In this document: piece after piece, positions 35,620 to 47,400 of the stretch
Layout: the number at the start of each line of letters is the position of its first letter
How positions within the stretch are numbered: position 1 is the stretch's first letter
DNA from: Nymphaea colorata
Lineage: Eukaryota; Streptophyta; Magnoliopsida; Nymphaeales; Nymphaeaceae
DNA: 64,000 nt
NCBI RefSeq assembly: GCF_008831285.2
Contig: NC_045140.1
Span: 27,980,131 to 28,044,130, forward strand
Direction of reading: 5' to 3'
Notes under the pieces: generated by a model
What the model was told of the DNA's origin: nothing
Database searches by the model: none
The model's input: the letters and a program-made list of their open reading frames with translations, nothing else
Translations under genes and position numbers: made by a program

Positions 35620-36560
35620 GTCGATAATTCTTGGCTCCACATTGAAATTTGAAACGGGGAATGCCCATATGAATCTAGGATTTTGAATGTTTTCCAAAGT
35701 ACAAACTATTTTAACAATTTTTTTTTGTCAATACTGAAATAGGAATGGACTGCTTTGAGTTGATGAAATATCGAGACAAGTTGATGAAATATCGAGACAA
35801 CTCAATTTGGCCGGTTGGGCTACATTTGTTGTGCTTGGATAGACCAAGCTTGATTTATGCAGTAGTTGCCTTTACTTGAATAAACAGTAATTGCTAGGCC
35901 AGGCATTTGTGCGCCAGGTGAAATATAATTGTTCAAAGTTTAAATTCTGTGTGAATGTGCTAATAGCAATTAAATTGAATCATAAGGGGTCGTTTGAAGC
36001 ATAAACATTTTGTAAGTGTCCCACCAATTTGTCCAAAGAATGAAGTAGGTTTATGAAGTACTAGTTCTACTAGTATTGCATGAATTTACCATATTTTTTA
36101 AACAGATTAATAAAACAATTACAAAGTGTTCGCCACCAAACCACCCTTAAGAATTTTCCTTAATTAATCTGAAATACTATGTTGGTAACTGCCTTATTTG
36201 GATAGGAAGTTATGATCATATAACCTATAAAGCACTTGACATGTTTGAATATGATTGAATTTTAACTCCATAGGATTCTGTTTACTGAAATCAAAGACTA
36301 TGGGACATTTTCAGTCGTAGAAGGTTAGAAAGAAAAGAATGAGAAAGTAAAACCCTATACTTGCAACTGCTAATCCCAGTAAACTCTGTTTCGGGAGTTG
36401 AGAAAAATGCTATTGTATATGCAATTATATAATTTATTTCACAGGGTGTCGTCTGGAGAGATTGAGAGAGAAAGAACCGACAAAACGGGAATTCGTTAAA
36501 AAAAATAGAGAGATGGATAGACAGGGTGTGAGCAGCTGGTTGAAGCCGAAAAGACATTGT
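35620..36560 (+). repeat. Segment upstream of the UGT gene that is duplicated at 41360-42212
   Basis: Alignable landmarks in the same order include GGAATGCCCATATGAATCTA, GATAGACCAAGCTTGATTTA, TTGAATAAACAGTAATTGCT and GTGTGAGCAGCTGGTTGAAG. This segment also holds a two-copy 21-bp tandem repeat (35759-35800) that is not clearly present in the other copy. Confidence 0.7.
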
Positions 36561-36590
36561 AGCACATATAGAGGGAGAGAGAGAGATCGA

Positions 36591-36670
36591 GAGGGAAGGA
36601 GAGCGAGTAGCTTATTGACATTCTAGCACACACAGAGAAGGAGGGAAGGAGAGCGAGTAGCTTATTGACA
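36591..36670. repeat. 30-bp direct repeat in the UGT leader/promoter
   Basis: The 30-mer beginning GAGGGAAGGAGAGCGAGTAG is found at 36591-36620 and again, unchanged, at 36641-36670, 35 bases before the UGT start codon. A GA tract (about 36676-36701) fills the remaining gap. An upstream TATA-like box, ATTATATAATT, lies near 36423. Confidence 0.8.
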
Positions 36671-36705
36671 GAGAAGGGGGGAGAGAGAGAGAGAGAGAGC
36701 TGATA

Positions 36706-38214
36706 ATGGGTGAGAAACAGTGCCATGTTGTTATGGTTCCTTGGTTAGCCTTCGGCCATTTGATTCCCTTCCTGGAGCTCTCTAATGCCTTGGCAGCCAA
36801 AGGGATCAACATTTCCTTTCTTTGCACCCCAAGAAACATAGAAAAGCTTCGGCCGAAGATCCCCCGGCACCTCACTTCCCGCATCAATCTCTTGGGCTTC
36901 CCGTTGCCTCCTGTAGCTGGTTTGCTTGAAAACGCTGAGGCCACTTTTGATTTGGAGCAAGATGCTGTGCAGTACCTAAAGAAAGCCTACGATATGCTGC
37001 AAGAGCCGTTGGAGAAGCTGGTGAAGTCGACGTCCCCAGATTTGATTATATACGATTTCGCCGCTTACTGGGCTCCCCCGATCGCTCTCAAGTTGAGCGT
37101 CCCCTGCTCCTTCTACAGCGTCTTCACTGCTGGATCTACATGTATTACTCGTTATCTCTTAAAGCTCTCTGCCATAACCGGCAGACAGTCAACACCCGAA
37201 GATCTGTTACTTGCTAACTGTTTCAGTTTCCCGTCGCCCGTGAGGTACAAGCTGCACGAGGCGGTGCGGCTTTGCAGCGGCATAGGACACAATGCGTCTG
37301 GTGTCTCTGATGTAGAGCGCTTCGAATCGGCGTTCCGGGGATGCCAAAGCCTGCTTGTTAGGACTTGCATGGAGTTCGAAGGGGAATATGTTGCTGCCCT
37401 TCAAGAGATCTGCCAGAAACCTGTGATTCCCATCGGTATGCTCCCTGCAGCAGCAGTAGAAGAAGAAGCTTCAAGTGTATCGAGCCCTGAATGGGTTGCG
37501 TGCCTTAGGTGGCTAGATCAGCGAGATCCTAGATCCGTTGTGTTTGTGGCTTTCGGTACAGAGGCCAGGCTGAGCAAGGAGGAGATAGAAGCGATAGCGG
37601 CGGGGCTGGAGCTATCCAATCTACCCTTCTGCTGGATATTAAGGAGGCCGAGCCATGTTTCTGCTTCCAGCACTGCTGGTGGTGGCGGACCTGGCGGTAA
37701 TGATAAAGAAGACGATGTTGATGATCCTCTGCCACCTGGTTTTCGAGACCGAACAGCACAACGAGGGTTCATTAGCATGAGCTGGGTGCCCCAAGTGAAG
37801 GTCTTAGCTCATGGGTCCATTGGCGCATGCCTTTACCATGCCGGGATGAGCTCCACCATGGAGGCCCTCCAGTTCGGTTTGCCTCTTGTTCTTTTGCCTA
37901 TGGTGATCGACCAAGGGTTGGTAGCAAGACTATTGGTGGAGAAGAAGGTCGGCGTCGAGGTGGAGAGAGATGAGAAGGATGGGAGGTTCACTGGGCTTGA
38001 GGTTGCCAAGGCACTGAGGCTCGTCATGGTTGAAGATGAAGGGAAGATCATTCTAGAGAAAGCAAGGGAACTGAAGTCCAAATTCGATGACCAGGAACTG
38101 AATGATGGCTACATTAATAGGTTGGTTAAACTCATAAGGGGCCAAGGAAATGAAGAAGACGAAGAAAAGGCTTCAGCAAGTAATGAATTGAACTCAAAAC
38201 CATCTACCCTTTAG
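36706..38214 (+). CDS. Family-1 UDP-glycosyltransferase (UGT91-like)
   Basis: Intronless, 502 residues. The N-terminal acceptor domain has the catalytic His in VPWLAFGHLIPFLELS (His18), and the partner Asp is likely in LIIYDFAAYWAP. The C-terminal domain holds the PSPG sugar-donor motif from residue 360 (WVPQVKVLAHGSIG) to the terminal Asp-Gln (402-403). The start and end of the motif fit UGT91-type enzymes, which often add a sugar to an existing sugar of a flavonoid or triterpene glycoside. The substrate cannot be read from sequence. The central HCGW(N/S)S of the motif reads HAGMSS here (378-383). A low-complexity GGGGPGGNDKEDDVDD loop precedes the motif, and the C-terminus is acidic. The rest is intact, so the gene looks functional unless the substitution weakens donor binding. 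Confidence 0.92.
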   Translation: MGEKQCHVVMVPWLAFGHLIPFLELSNALAAKGINISFLCTPRNIEKLRPKIPRHLTSRINLLGFPLPPVAGLLENAEATFDLEQDAVQYLKKAYDMLQEPLEKLVKSTSPDLIIYDFAAYWAPPIALKLSVPCSFYSVFTAGSTCITRYLLKLSAITGRQSTPEDLLLANCFSFPSPVRYKLHEAVRLCSGIGHNASGVSDVERFESAFRGCQSLLVRTCMEFEGEYVAALQEICQKPVIPIGMLPAAAVEEEASSVSSPEWVACLRWLDQRDPRSVVFVAFGTEARLSKEEIEAIAAGLELSNLPFCWILRRPSHVSASSTAGGGGPGGNDKEDDVDDPLPPGFRDRTAQRGFISMSWVPQVKVLAHGSIGACLYHAGMSSTMEALQFGLPLVLLPMVIDQGLVARLLVEKKVGVEVERDEKDGRFTGLEVAKALRLVMVEDEGKIILEKARELKSKFDDQELNDGYINRLVKLIRGQGNEEDEEKASASNELNSKPSTL

Positions 38215-40880
38215 AGGAGGAAGCCAGCTGGTTCTGGTGGTTGTGGTATGTAGCCTCGTACGCAACTGCAACTCTTTATCTCCCTCTCCAGATACGATTG
38301 AAGCTATGATTGAAAGGTTAGCTCTTACAGTGGAATAAAGGTCGAGCGTTTTTCTGTTTTTTCTGACTAGTCAAAAAACTTGCGATTGACACGATTTCCT
38401 TTCACCCTTTTTGCGCGCCTATCTTCCTGTGCAATTGTACCTTGGTCTCTCCATGAACATGCCATTAGTGTTATACGAGCATGTACTTGTTCTGAACAAA
38501 GCGACTTGCTCTTTTTCACTAGGAGCAATGTTGTGATTGATGCCATAAGGACCATTTTATGGACAATAATAAACTTCATCTGTTCCTCGAACTTGTGACT
38601 AAAAAATCTTTAGTATCTCTTTACCAAAAGTATCACCTTAATTTGCATGATAGAAGATCATGGTCATGGATCGCTTACTTAGTCTGGTCAGTTAAACATC
38701 AAATCACATGGACACCCCAATTTGCTCGTTTCATTTCCCCTTACAGTGTCTCCATGCCCTCAAAGGCATATCCATGTGCATGGAGCCACGGCTTTTCTTT
38801 CTGAATTGAAGGTGTTGTTATGATCCTTTCAGCAAGCTGAGGTTCTCTACTATGGGAAATTTTGGCTGGCAGAAATGTCAGGAAAACCTGAACTTTGGCG
38901 GCATCTACAAAGTGTCAAGGGGAGTCCATGGTCGGAGTCTTGACAAGCAAAGAAAATTTCACTTAATAGACCTGCTGTTTCTTCCCATGGAGAACCTAAC
39001 AAAACAAAATAGTAAGTGCACATATAAAAGCGGCATGTTCAGACAGGTGGTTCCATGGGCTCTAAGCCTAACCAAGCCAGATGTGGTTAGGTATATACAA
39101 CACCCTCCCACACCAACAGTCGTTGCAGCTTGATTCTAAAGCTGCAAGAAATGAAAGCATCAAAGTACTGTTGGGATTTGTTCAACATATGAAAAGCATA
39201 GGTATGTGGTGGTTACCTAATTTATGGGGCGCAAATGAACCCGCGAAACTTGTTTTTTCTGCCATCGATGCAGAGCTCCACCGTCGATGGGCTAAATGAG
39301 TCTGCCAATGCATCATCCACTAAGTAAGTCCAAATTAGGGATTTCACGTTTCTAATGCCAATGACAAACCATTCCGTCGATCATACACCGCACTGGAGCT
39401 TCCGACGCCGATGACCACCGTCGGATTTTCAGGATGCACCATTGACGGTAAAGCTCACTGTTGGATCTTCCCCTTTTATAGCAGCGATTGCCGAGTTCGC
39501 CGTCGGAGCTTGCTCTGGGAATTTCCTGGCTGCTGCGCTGCCTTCTTCAGACAGCACCAGCTGGTCGCGGCGTCGGCCTCCTACCTCAACCGTCGACACC
39601 ACAAGTGAGGCATCGATGTCAACCGCTGTCTACTGATGCTACCGGTAGATGCCATCAATTAGCGTTCCCCCATTTTCTTGTATCGCGCTGAACTGAAGTC
39701 TCAGCATGTAACATGAAACATGACATGTAAATATTTTCTAGAAAATGTCCTCAAACGAAGTTTGTATCATCATCACCAAGGGCATTTACATGCTTCTTAG
39801 CATAAGCTAACAGATCTCTGCTAACATTTTTTTTTTGGATGAGGGAGAGGAAATCACACCACCCCAGTGAGCTTCTGCCTTCTCCTATCCCTCATTGTAT
39901 AGGGCTCGAAACTGAGATTGGCTGTCTACCAGCTCCACTCTAGTCAACTCTTTCCCTCATTGGAGAAAATGTATGCAGACATTCTTGATACATTAAAATG
40001 TTCTATTGCTGCAAATTGAGTATAGGAAATGAGTTGGTCTAGATCTTGTTCTGGCGTAACCGGTCGTAAAGTAAGCATATTCAAGTTTTCTAAATGGAAA
40101 TCGAAAGACAATTGCTTTATCCACATTCGAAAGAGCAACTGTAAAATGATTCCAGTGAAAAAACCCAGACAAATGAAACCAAAAACGATATAGAAGTAAG
40201 AGATAAATAAACACACACTTTAGGTGTATGAAGCGCACAGCGAGCAAGGAAAACGGCGATCATTGCTCAAACAATGATACAGACAGAATTAAACATGAGC
40301 GGGCTCATTCCATCCATCGCACGGTTCCAATATTGCTCTTTAGGGCGTGTTTGCAAAACTGGACTTAAAGCCCGAGCTTGGGGTGCGTTGGTCTGGAGAC
40401 TGGTTATCAGAACTGAACTGAGTCAGGCTTTGAACAACCTTAATTTTACTACCATATACCATTGTGTACATTCACATGGGTGCATGCTTACACCCCAAAG
40501 CCTTGGATGAAAAGTGGAGGTTCCATCCTCTTCTGACTTCTTTTCTTTCAGTTTTGAGGATAAAAGTCTGCATGGCTGGACAATAAGTGCTTGATAAAAA
40601 GGTTGGTGTTTGTTTCAGCATTTGTAATCTAGACTTTCAAACACGCCGTCATGGTTAAAAAGCCCCTTTCTCGAGAACAATACCTTTGGGTCATGTGCAG
40701 ATGTGAGACCTGGTGGAGAACATTTTACCAATATTGTCAAATGTGTTTCTAATGCGTCGAAAGAAATGCAGCACTTTTCTTACCAATGGATAAGTTGTCT
40801 CACCTGAGACATCCGATAAAATTGGAAAAATACCAATGGAAAAGTTGTTGGACAAGAGATTGTACGTCTAATTCATGCAA
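38215..40880. other. Intergenic DNA downstream of the UGT gene
   Basis: No exon chain or recognisable protein. Several 60-90-codon open frames occur on both strands and have no family look. A GC-richer patch at about 39350-39640 is open in all three plus frames, which argues against any one being coding. I see no RNA gene. Confidence 0.5.
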
Positions 40881-40889
40881 TATTTCCTG

Positions 40890-40945
40890 CAGTCTTTTTT
40901 CCTCTCCTTATTTCTTCCTTTATCAGTTGTTACTGCAGGTGGTAA
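40890..40945 (+). pseudogene. Relic of CorA-like exon 3 (membrane segment 1)
   Basis: TTTCTTCCTTTATCAGTTGTTACTG is repeated from the end of CorA exon 3 (32749-32773), with TTTCCTCTCC before it. The two differ by a three-base loss and a few substitutions. Only about 50 bp remain, and no other CorA exon is nearby. It lies about 415 bp before the duplicated UGT-upstream segment, consistent with one decayed duplication of the CorA-to-UGT interval. Confidence 0.65.
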
Positions 40946-40949
40946 GACG

Positions 40950-41090
40950 GGTAACATCGGCGGCACCAGGAATTTTTCACTATAGTTTTAAAATTTTAAC
41001 ATGGGCTGAAATATTAATTTTTTAAAATTTTTATATAGATAAATGATTTTTTTTTTAAATTACACGTCTTTTTTTCAATGGACGCTTATG
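40950..41090 (-). repeat. Dispersed repeat family R1, inverted copy h
   Basis: On the minus strand: CTATATAAAAATTTTAAAAA, ATTAATATTTCAGCCCATG and GAAAAATTCCTGGTGCCGCC, the order seen in copies c and e. Confidence 0.45.
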
Positions 41091-41359
41091 GGACGCGTCT
41101 ATTGTAATTCTTCAAGATGCTACATAAATCTTCATTATCCTAACATATCAAATCATATCCTGAAAACCACAAGACCTGCATTCCTTAGCATATTGAAGCT
41201 TCTTAAAGTGTAGAAGAGTGATAATGTCTATGACATTAGAAATATATATGTACCGCTGTCGATGGTTTTGAAAAACTGCCCATGCTCCTTCAATCAGATT
41301 GCTCGTTGTAGCGAAGGTACCGTGAATGTAAGATTATAGCAGGGAAGTTATCAGCAGAT

Positions 41360-42212
41360 AAGTATCGGCTCCATCTTGGAATTTCAAACAGGGCATGCCC
41401 ATATAAATGTAGATTTATGTACCTTTTCAAGTATAAACTATCTTAATTTTATGCATGCTTTTTTAAAATATGAATGGACAGATTTGGATTGATTCATTAT
41501 GAGAGGGACAGTCTAAGTCGGGCTGTACTCATGAGAAGGAGTTGTGGTTGGGCAGGGATAGACCAGGCTCCATTTATGCAGTGCTTCCCCTCTAGTTGAA
41601 TAAACATTAATTGCTAAGGCCGTGGCTGGACCCCGTGAAATGTGATTGCTCAAACTTTGTGCAAAAAATGTTCCCTTAAAAAATGAATTCCAATGATTTC
41701 CTTCAGTAATCTGAAATTTATTTCATCTTAGTGGTTCAATATCTGTAAATTATAACTTTAAACTGCAGCAATATTTGGATAGAAAAGTATGGCCTTATAA
41801 ATCTTTTAAATGTTGGTAGCATAATTGAAATTTTGACTCCACAGCAGTATTCTGTTGTTGAAGACCCTGCCAACAAAAGTTAAAAGGCTTGAGACTTTTT
41901 AAGTTCCTGCTATGCTTCAAATTATATATCGATACCTTTTTTTTTTTTCATTTTTTTAGAGTACGAGGCCTGCTTACGATACCTCCTACTATGCTTTAAA
42001 TTGTATATCTGTGTTCTTCTTTTTGCAAAATAGGAAATTGATGTCTCGAAAGATCGAAACAACACCAACCCTCCTCCTCCCCTTAGGAACTTGAGATAAA
42101 ATGCTATGTTTCAAAAATTTATACATTCTGAACTGTGAGAGAGAGGAGAAAAGAGAGAGAGAGAGAGAGCATGGATAAGGTGTGAGTGGCTGTTTGAAGC
42201 CGAAAGGACACG
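41360..42212 (+). repeat. Decayed duplicate of the segment upstream of the UGT gene
   Basis: This copy matches 35620-36560 in order, with GGCATGCCCATATAAATGTA, TTGAATAAACATTAATTGCT and GTGTGAGTGGCTGTTTGAAG. In the first copy UGT follows within 150 bp. Here no UGT sequence follows, so the second gene copy was lost or never included. Confidence 0.7.
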
Positions 42213-44383
42213 TGCCTTGTCTTAGTTATGAGACTCACATGAGCCTCAAAAGTTTCGGATTACGCTGAGGGGATGAAGACATTATGGTTTCATTCAACCT
42301 ACGCCTCAAGTTCATTGAGAAATCCAAGAATTGAGATGAGTGAGGCTGCATTCCGCGCCCACCCAGCTCAGCCCACTTGGCTTAGGCTCGAGCCGCTTGG
42401 TCCAGCGCTTTTGGGTTATCATCCCCCCAGCCCGGACCAAGTGAGCCCAAAAAAACACATGCATACATTTAAGCATCTGTCTCGCGGCACGGGTCCATGC
42501 TGGATAGGTATAGAAGCTTGGGGGTGGGTTCTCGGAACCGAGCCAGACCGAGCCTACTTGCATGACAGCGGCTCGATCTCCGCTAGCTTCCAAGGTCGAT
42601 GGGTGGGACCGAAGGCAGCGACGGGCCCTCCACAAACCAACCACAGGAGATGAGATGCGATGCTCATATATACCACACACACCCACTGCCCTCCATTGCT
42701 TCCCATCCCCTCTGGTTCGTCTTCATAAGGCCATAAATGTCAATTTCTCTCCAGGAAATAAGGAGTGTACTGTCCTGACGCCAGGGTGAAACTGCCCATA
42801 GATGCCTCATAAATTTCGCTTAGATCCTCGCTTATAACCAAAGCTAGTGAGGATGCAAATAAAACTTGTTATAAACTTATTTTCTCTAAATCTTTTCTTT
42901 CTCCCCTCTTTCCTCTTGTATTATCACTTAGAAACCAAACCCATTAAACCATATCTTCTTTCCTCTCACCTACTTTTTCTCTCTTTTTGCTCATTCCATT
43001 TACCATCTAACTGTATAGTTAGATGATCACTTGGAAGAGACATGTTCTTATTAGGCTGTACCCAAATCTAGCTGAGTAGAATAGAATGAACTTGACCAAA
43101 GACTTTGAGGACTATGTAAGGCTGCTGGATCTCTTGCTCACTACATTATGGTGTATATGTACTCTTAAGATATCTCCAAGAGAGTTGGTGCAACAGTTGG
43201 AAAAGGAGCTGTTAGGCAGTCAGTTTCCATTTCAAATTCTCGTGCAAAAAAAAAAGGCACCAATATGCAAATAGTGCATAGTAGGACTTCTACCTCTAGG
43301 CACCATAAAACAAGCATTGGGTAAATGAAGGCAAAAAGGAGGGCTCGGCCTTCACTCGAACAGTGGAAATATCCTACTGCATTTGGGTATCTACCCTTGA
43401 GACACTTTTCATTACATAGATTACTTTTACTTCATTGTACTAATGGCAATCAAATACATGATAGCAAAGCATAAGGAAAACAAGAGGAAAATCTCAATTC
43501 ATTTGGAGTTATATGCACTCTAAACAAGGAAATTCAGTTCACAGATTGAAACTCCACGTTATACAGTTTTGCTAAGCGATGAATCGCGCTCATCAGCATC
43601 AAAAGTTTGTCATCTGGCTAAGGGGTTGGACATCAAACCTTCAAACCAAAATGCCAAAATTGCAAATAATCAAAGTTGCATCAAAAGTAAGGGACTGCCT
43701 AACCGCAACTTGCTTATCAAAGGGAAAAAAGAAGAAGGAAGAATTGATTCCCAACAATGATCTCCCACCTCCCAACCAATGGTTGGGAAAATTCCACAGA
43801 AGGAACCTTAATTTATACTTCATCCCACTCAGAAGGGGGGGGGGGGAGAGAGAGAGAGAGAGAGAGAGCCTGTTTCTGGATTGTAGGTTAATTGGATTTA
43901 GATTCAGGTGTAGGATTAGAATGATCAGCTCAAACCACATTCGTGAATCGTGTCCAACTAGTTCAAAATCTAGCGTTTGCGACTAAACAAATTTGCTGTC
44001 TTGAATTCGACCGACTTATTAATTACTGATCAATCCGTAGTTCAGATCTGACGAGACATTCTATCGGATCCGAATCGAGATTGGTTGCTTGGCGTTAGGA
44101 GCTGGTGTCCTTCAAACCTGTCGTCCGACGCCAACATCCAGACGGCGTTGTTGCCTTCGTCGGGCATTTACGAAGGCATGTCTGGAAATGGAGGACACTA
44201 CGGGGAAACGGATCTCAAATCTTTCACACGTGAAATTCAGGAACGAACTAACAAAACTCCCCAACTCTTTTGGGTGGTTTTCAGAATTTAGAGGGAGCCA
44301 CACTTACCTCTGTTTGTCTTTTTCTCCTTTATTTTCCCACCAACGCCCGCCATGAAATCTCAGAATCGATAGAAACAGTATAC

Positions 44384-44385
<2 letters not shown>
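42213..44385. other. Intergenic region upstream of SHMT
   Basis: A GC-rich block (about 42340-42640) repeats words like GAGCCAGACCGAGCC, shared with repeat family R2. The rest is AT-rich with no gene supported. A run of 12 G followed by (GA)n lies at 43835-43868. The SHMT promoter should lie in the last few hundred bases, but no clear TATA box is seen. Confidence 0.5.
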
Positions 44386-44417
<32 letters not shown>

Positions 44418-44438
44418 AGAGAGAGAGGGAGAGAGGGA
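44386..44438 (+). promoter_or_regulatory. GA-repeat leader directly before the SHMT start codon
   Basis: An almost pure (GA)n tract with a few AA and GG interruptions ends right before ATG 44439. GA-rich leaders are known targets of GAGA-binding BPC factors in plants. Whether this tract serves that role is inference. Confidence 0.5.
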
Positions 44439-47400
44439 ATGGCGATGGCAATGGCTGCTCTGCGGAGGCTCTCTACGTCGGCTAGGTCCTGCCGACAACC
44501 CGTTAACGGAGGCGCCGTTTACTATATGGTATCCTCTTCCTTTCTAGACTCTAGTATACCACCTATGCCATCTTAATTTGGTACCCGTTGCTCTCTCTTT
44601 CTCTTTGTATAACTAGTGGAGGGAATTGGTGCATGTTTTTTACGTATGAAATTTCGGTTTGCTTTATGACTACCATCCCGAGCTTTGATCAGAAGTCTCC
44701 ACTTGTAGATTCACTCATTTCTAGTGTCATAAAGATCCTCGTTCACGATTATCTTTTCTTACTCTGGGTTTCTCATGTTTAATGACGGTAAATGTTTGTG
44801 TAGTGGATTACTTACGTTGTCGGTTGGCTATGCCTGTTTGTTGCAGTCATCTCTTCCCAACGAGGCTGTGTGCGAGAAGGAGAAACCTGGTGTTACGGTA
44901 AGATTTTCTTTTTTTCTTTTTAGGCGATTTTCGAGATTACTTAGAGCTTGATGGTCTAATTTTGAGTTAATCATGTTCTCTATACGCTGCTTGTTGATTC
45001 ATGAAAGTCGAGTCGTCTATGGGAAGTTTTGTTTTTTGGGTTGCTGAATTGAAATCGTTAACAATTTATTTTCGTTCTTTTCGGGAATTGAATACCAGTG
45101 GCCAAAGCAACTTAATGCTCCACTTGAGGTGGTGGATCCGGAGATCGCAGATATTATCGAGCTGGAGAAAGCGAGGCAATGGAAGGTGACTAGGCCTTCG
45201 ATTTTCATGATGTGCTGCTTATTCAATTCGTTTTCGTTTTTTTTTTTTTTGGTTGTTAAATTGCAATGTGTTAGGAGCTATTGAATTCTTCGAGACTCGT
45301 ACATTTAATTTTCGGCTTCTTCAATCTGCCAACCGTGATGAGGCGAAGTCTGATTTATTCACCATTTATTAGGCTAGCTACTTTTACTGGTCTGGTATAC
45401 CGTACCTGTATGGTTGGTATCTCTGTCCCCCTGGTGGTGAACGGACGTAGATAATAATGATCGTATTTGATTTAATAGGCAGCAAGAAATTGCATCTTGC
45501 TGCGGATTTGGGACAAACTTGAGGCTACTAGTATCAGATATCTCACTCTCTTTTTCTCCAAAAAACTAAACCACAGAGAGTAGAATTGTTGGAAGCATCT
45601 TCTTCAGATCCTTTCCTGCTATATTGTTCTTAAAACTGTGATGCTATGTTATGAACTCATGGCCGCAGAATGTTTGTTAGATGTCACCTTAAAATTTTTA
45701 TAGGAACCTATTTTAGGACACTGGTTTCACGTTTGAGATGATCAGATGCACTTGATGTGAGAAAAAGTTTACTTTAGACAGGTCAATGCTATTTGCCTGT
45801 CTTCTTCTTTTTTCTGATTTTTCTTCAGATGCAACTTTGGCACACATTTAGTTTGATCTGTTAACTGATGATTATATATTATGAAGGATAGTACTTTGTG
45901 ATTGGCAATTGATATCCTTCATGTTGACTGTCTATTCAGGGTCTTGAACTTATTCCGTCTGAGAATTTCACTTCTGTGTCAGTCATGCAAGCAGTTGGAT
46001 CTATTATGACTAACAAATACAGTGAAGGCTATCCTGGTGCACGTTATTATGGTGGAAATGAGTAAGCCTGAAAAATCTTACTATTTTTCAACAGCTTTGT
46101 TACGGGATAGGTTCCAAAAACTTGTATTTACTTCAGTCTTTTTTCTATTTTATGTGCTCTAATAAAATCTATTGAATTTTCCTGTATTTAAAGAGAATAT
46201 TATGCTTTTATAATGGTTGTGATATTTTGCATATTTTCTGCCTGTAGGTATATTGATATGGCAGAATCTCTATGTCAAAAGCGTGCACTAGAAGCATTTC
46301 GGTTGGATCCCAAGAAGTGGGGAGGTGGGTCCTCTGGTTCCTCCTCCTTTTTTCTCTTTAGCATTCTCAACTAAACCTTCTATGCAGCACCACAGTTTGC
46401 TTCATCTAAGACAACCTAGTCGGTTCAAGTCATCTGGAAGCTGTTGAAGCATGGTGTGTGATTGTTTGTGAAATGTAAAGATGCATCTAAAAATTCGTAC
46501 ATAAAAAGAAATTGAAGGATTCTGTCTTGTCTTCCTCTTTTAGGGCCTATGAAATTATTCTTTATCTTTTGCAAGCTTAAGTTCATATATAGTATGCTTA
46601 TAAGCAATGTGTTCATGTCCGGACTAAAACTTCTTTGGTGTTTTTTAGTTTCTTCCAATTCTACTGAGGTATTCCTGAAGATTTTCAATTCAAAGTAGTA
46701 AATAGTTCTCAATCGGTTCTTAATGTCTTGTTCCCTATCTTTTTGTGAGCAGTATTAGACAATCTTGAATTGACTAATTTACTTTATTTTGATGTTGTTC
46801 TTCTATATTTTCCAGTAAATGTGCAGCCTTTGTCTGGATCTCCTTCAAACTTTCAAGTCTACACTGCTGTGCTTAAAGCCCATGACAGGATTATGGCACT
46901 TGATCTTCCTCATGGTGGACATCTTTCACATGGTTACCAGGTGCTTAGGTTTTTCAAACTTTATGTGCCTTCCACTTCCACTGTAAATCCTGTGTAGTGG
47001 ATTGAATCTCAAATTTTGTCCTCAACATCATATAATACATCAAATGCTTACTTCTTGAGACTGGATTGTGTTAGCTATTAGATCTGAAGCATGTTTCTGT
47101 AAATTCTAGAGTGTGCATGTCTTGAATGCTGCTTTAAGATATTTGCAATGCCTCTAGAAGTACTGGTCTCTTCCCTCAAGTCATATTGATCTACTGTTCT
47201 TGACTTTCCTAATGTGTAGTTCTGTGTCTTAAAATAACTGTAATCTTTTTCTATAGATAAAGGAAAAATGATGTGGCAAGTAGATAATGACCAATCAAAG
47301 TCGGAAAATAATTATGCTTAAATTGGGTACTGAAGCACCTGAAGAGCTTATTTATCCAGATGCGATTTTCTCAAGAAGATATTGCCATCATAATGCTTTA

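Noticed and set aside
39411-39691. Three overlapping open frames in a GC-rich patch
   Set aside because: All frames are open and none has a recognisable product or splice partner.
42312-42686. Open frames of about 125 codons on both strands
   Set aside because: They lie in a GC-rich repetitive block. The words repeat, and no protein family fits.
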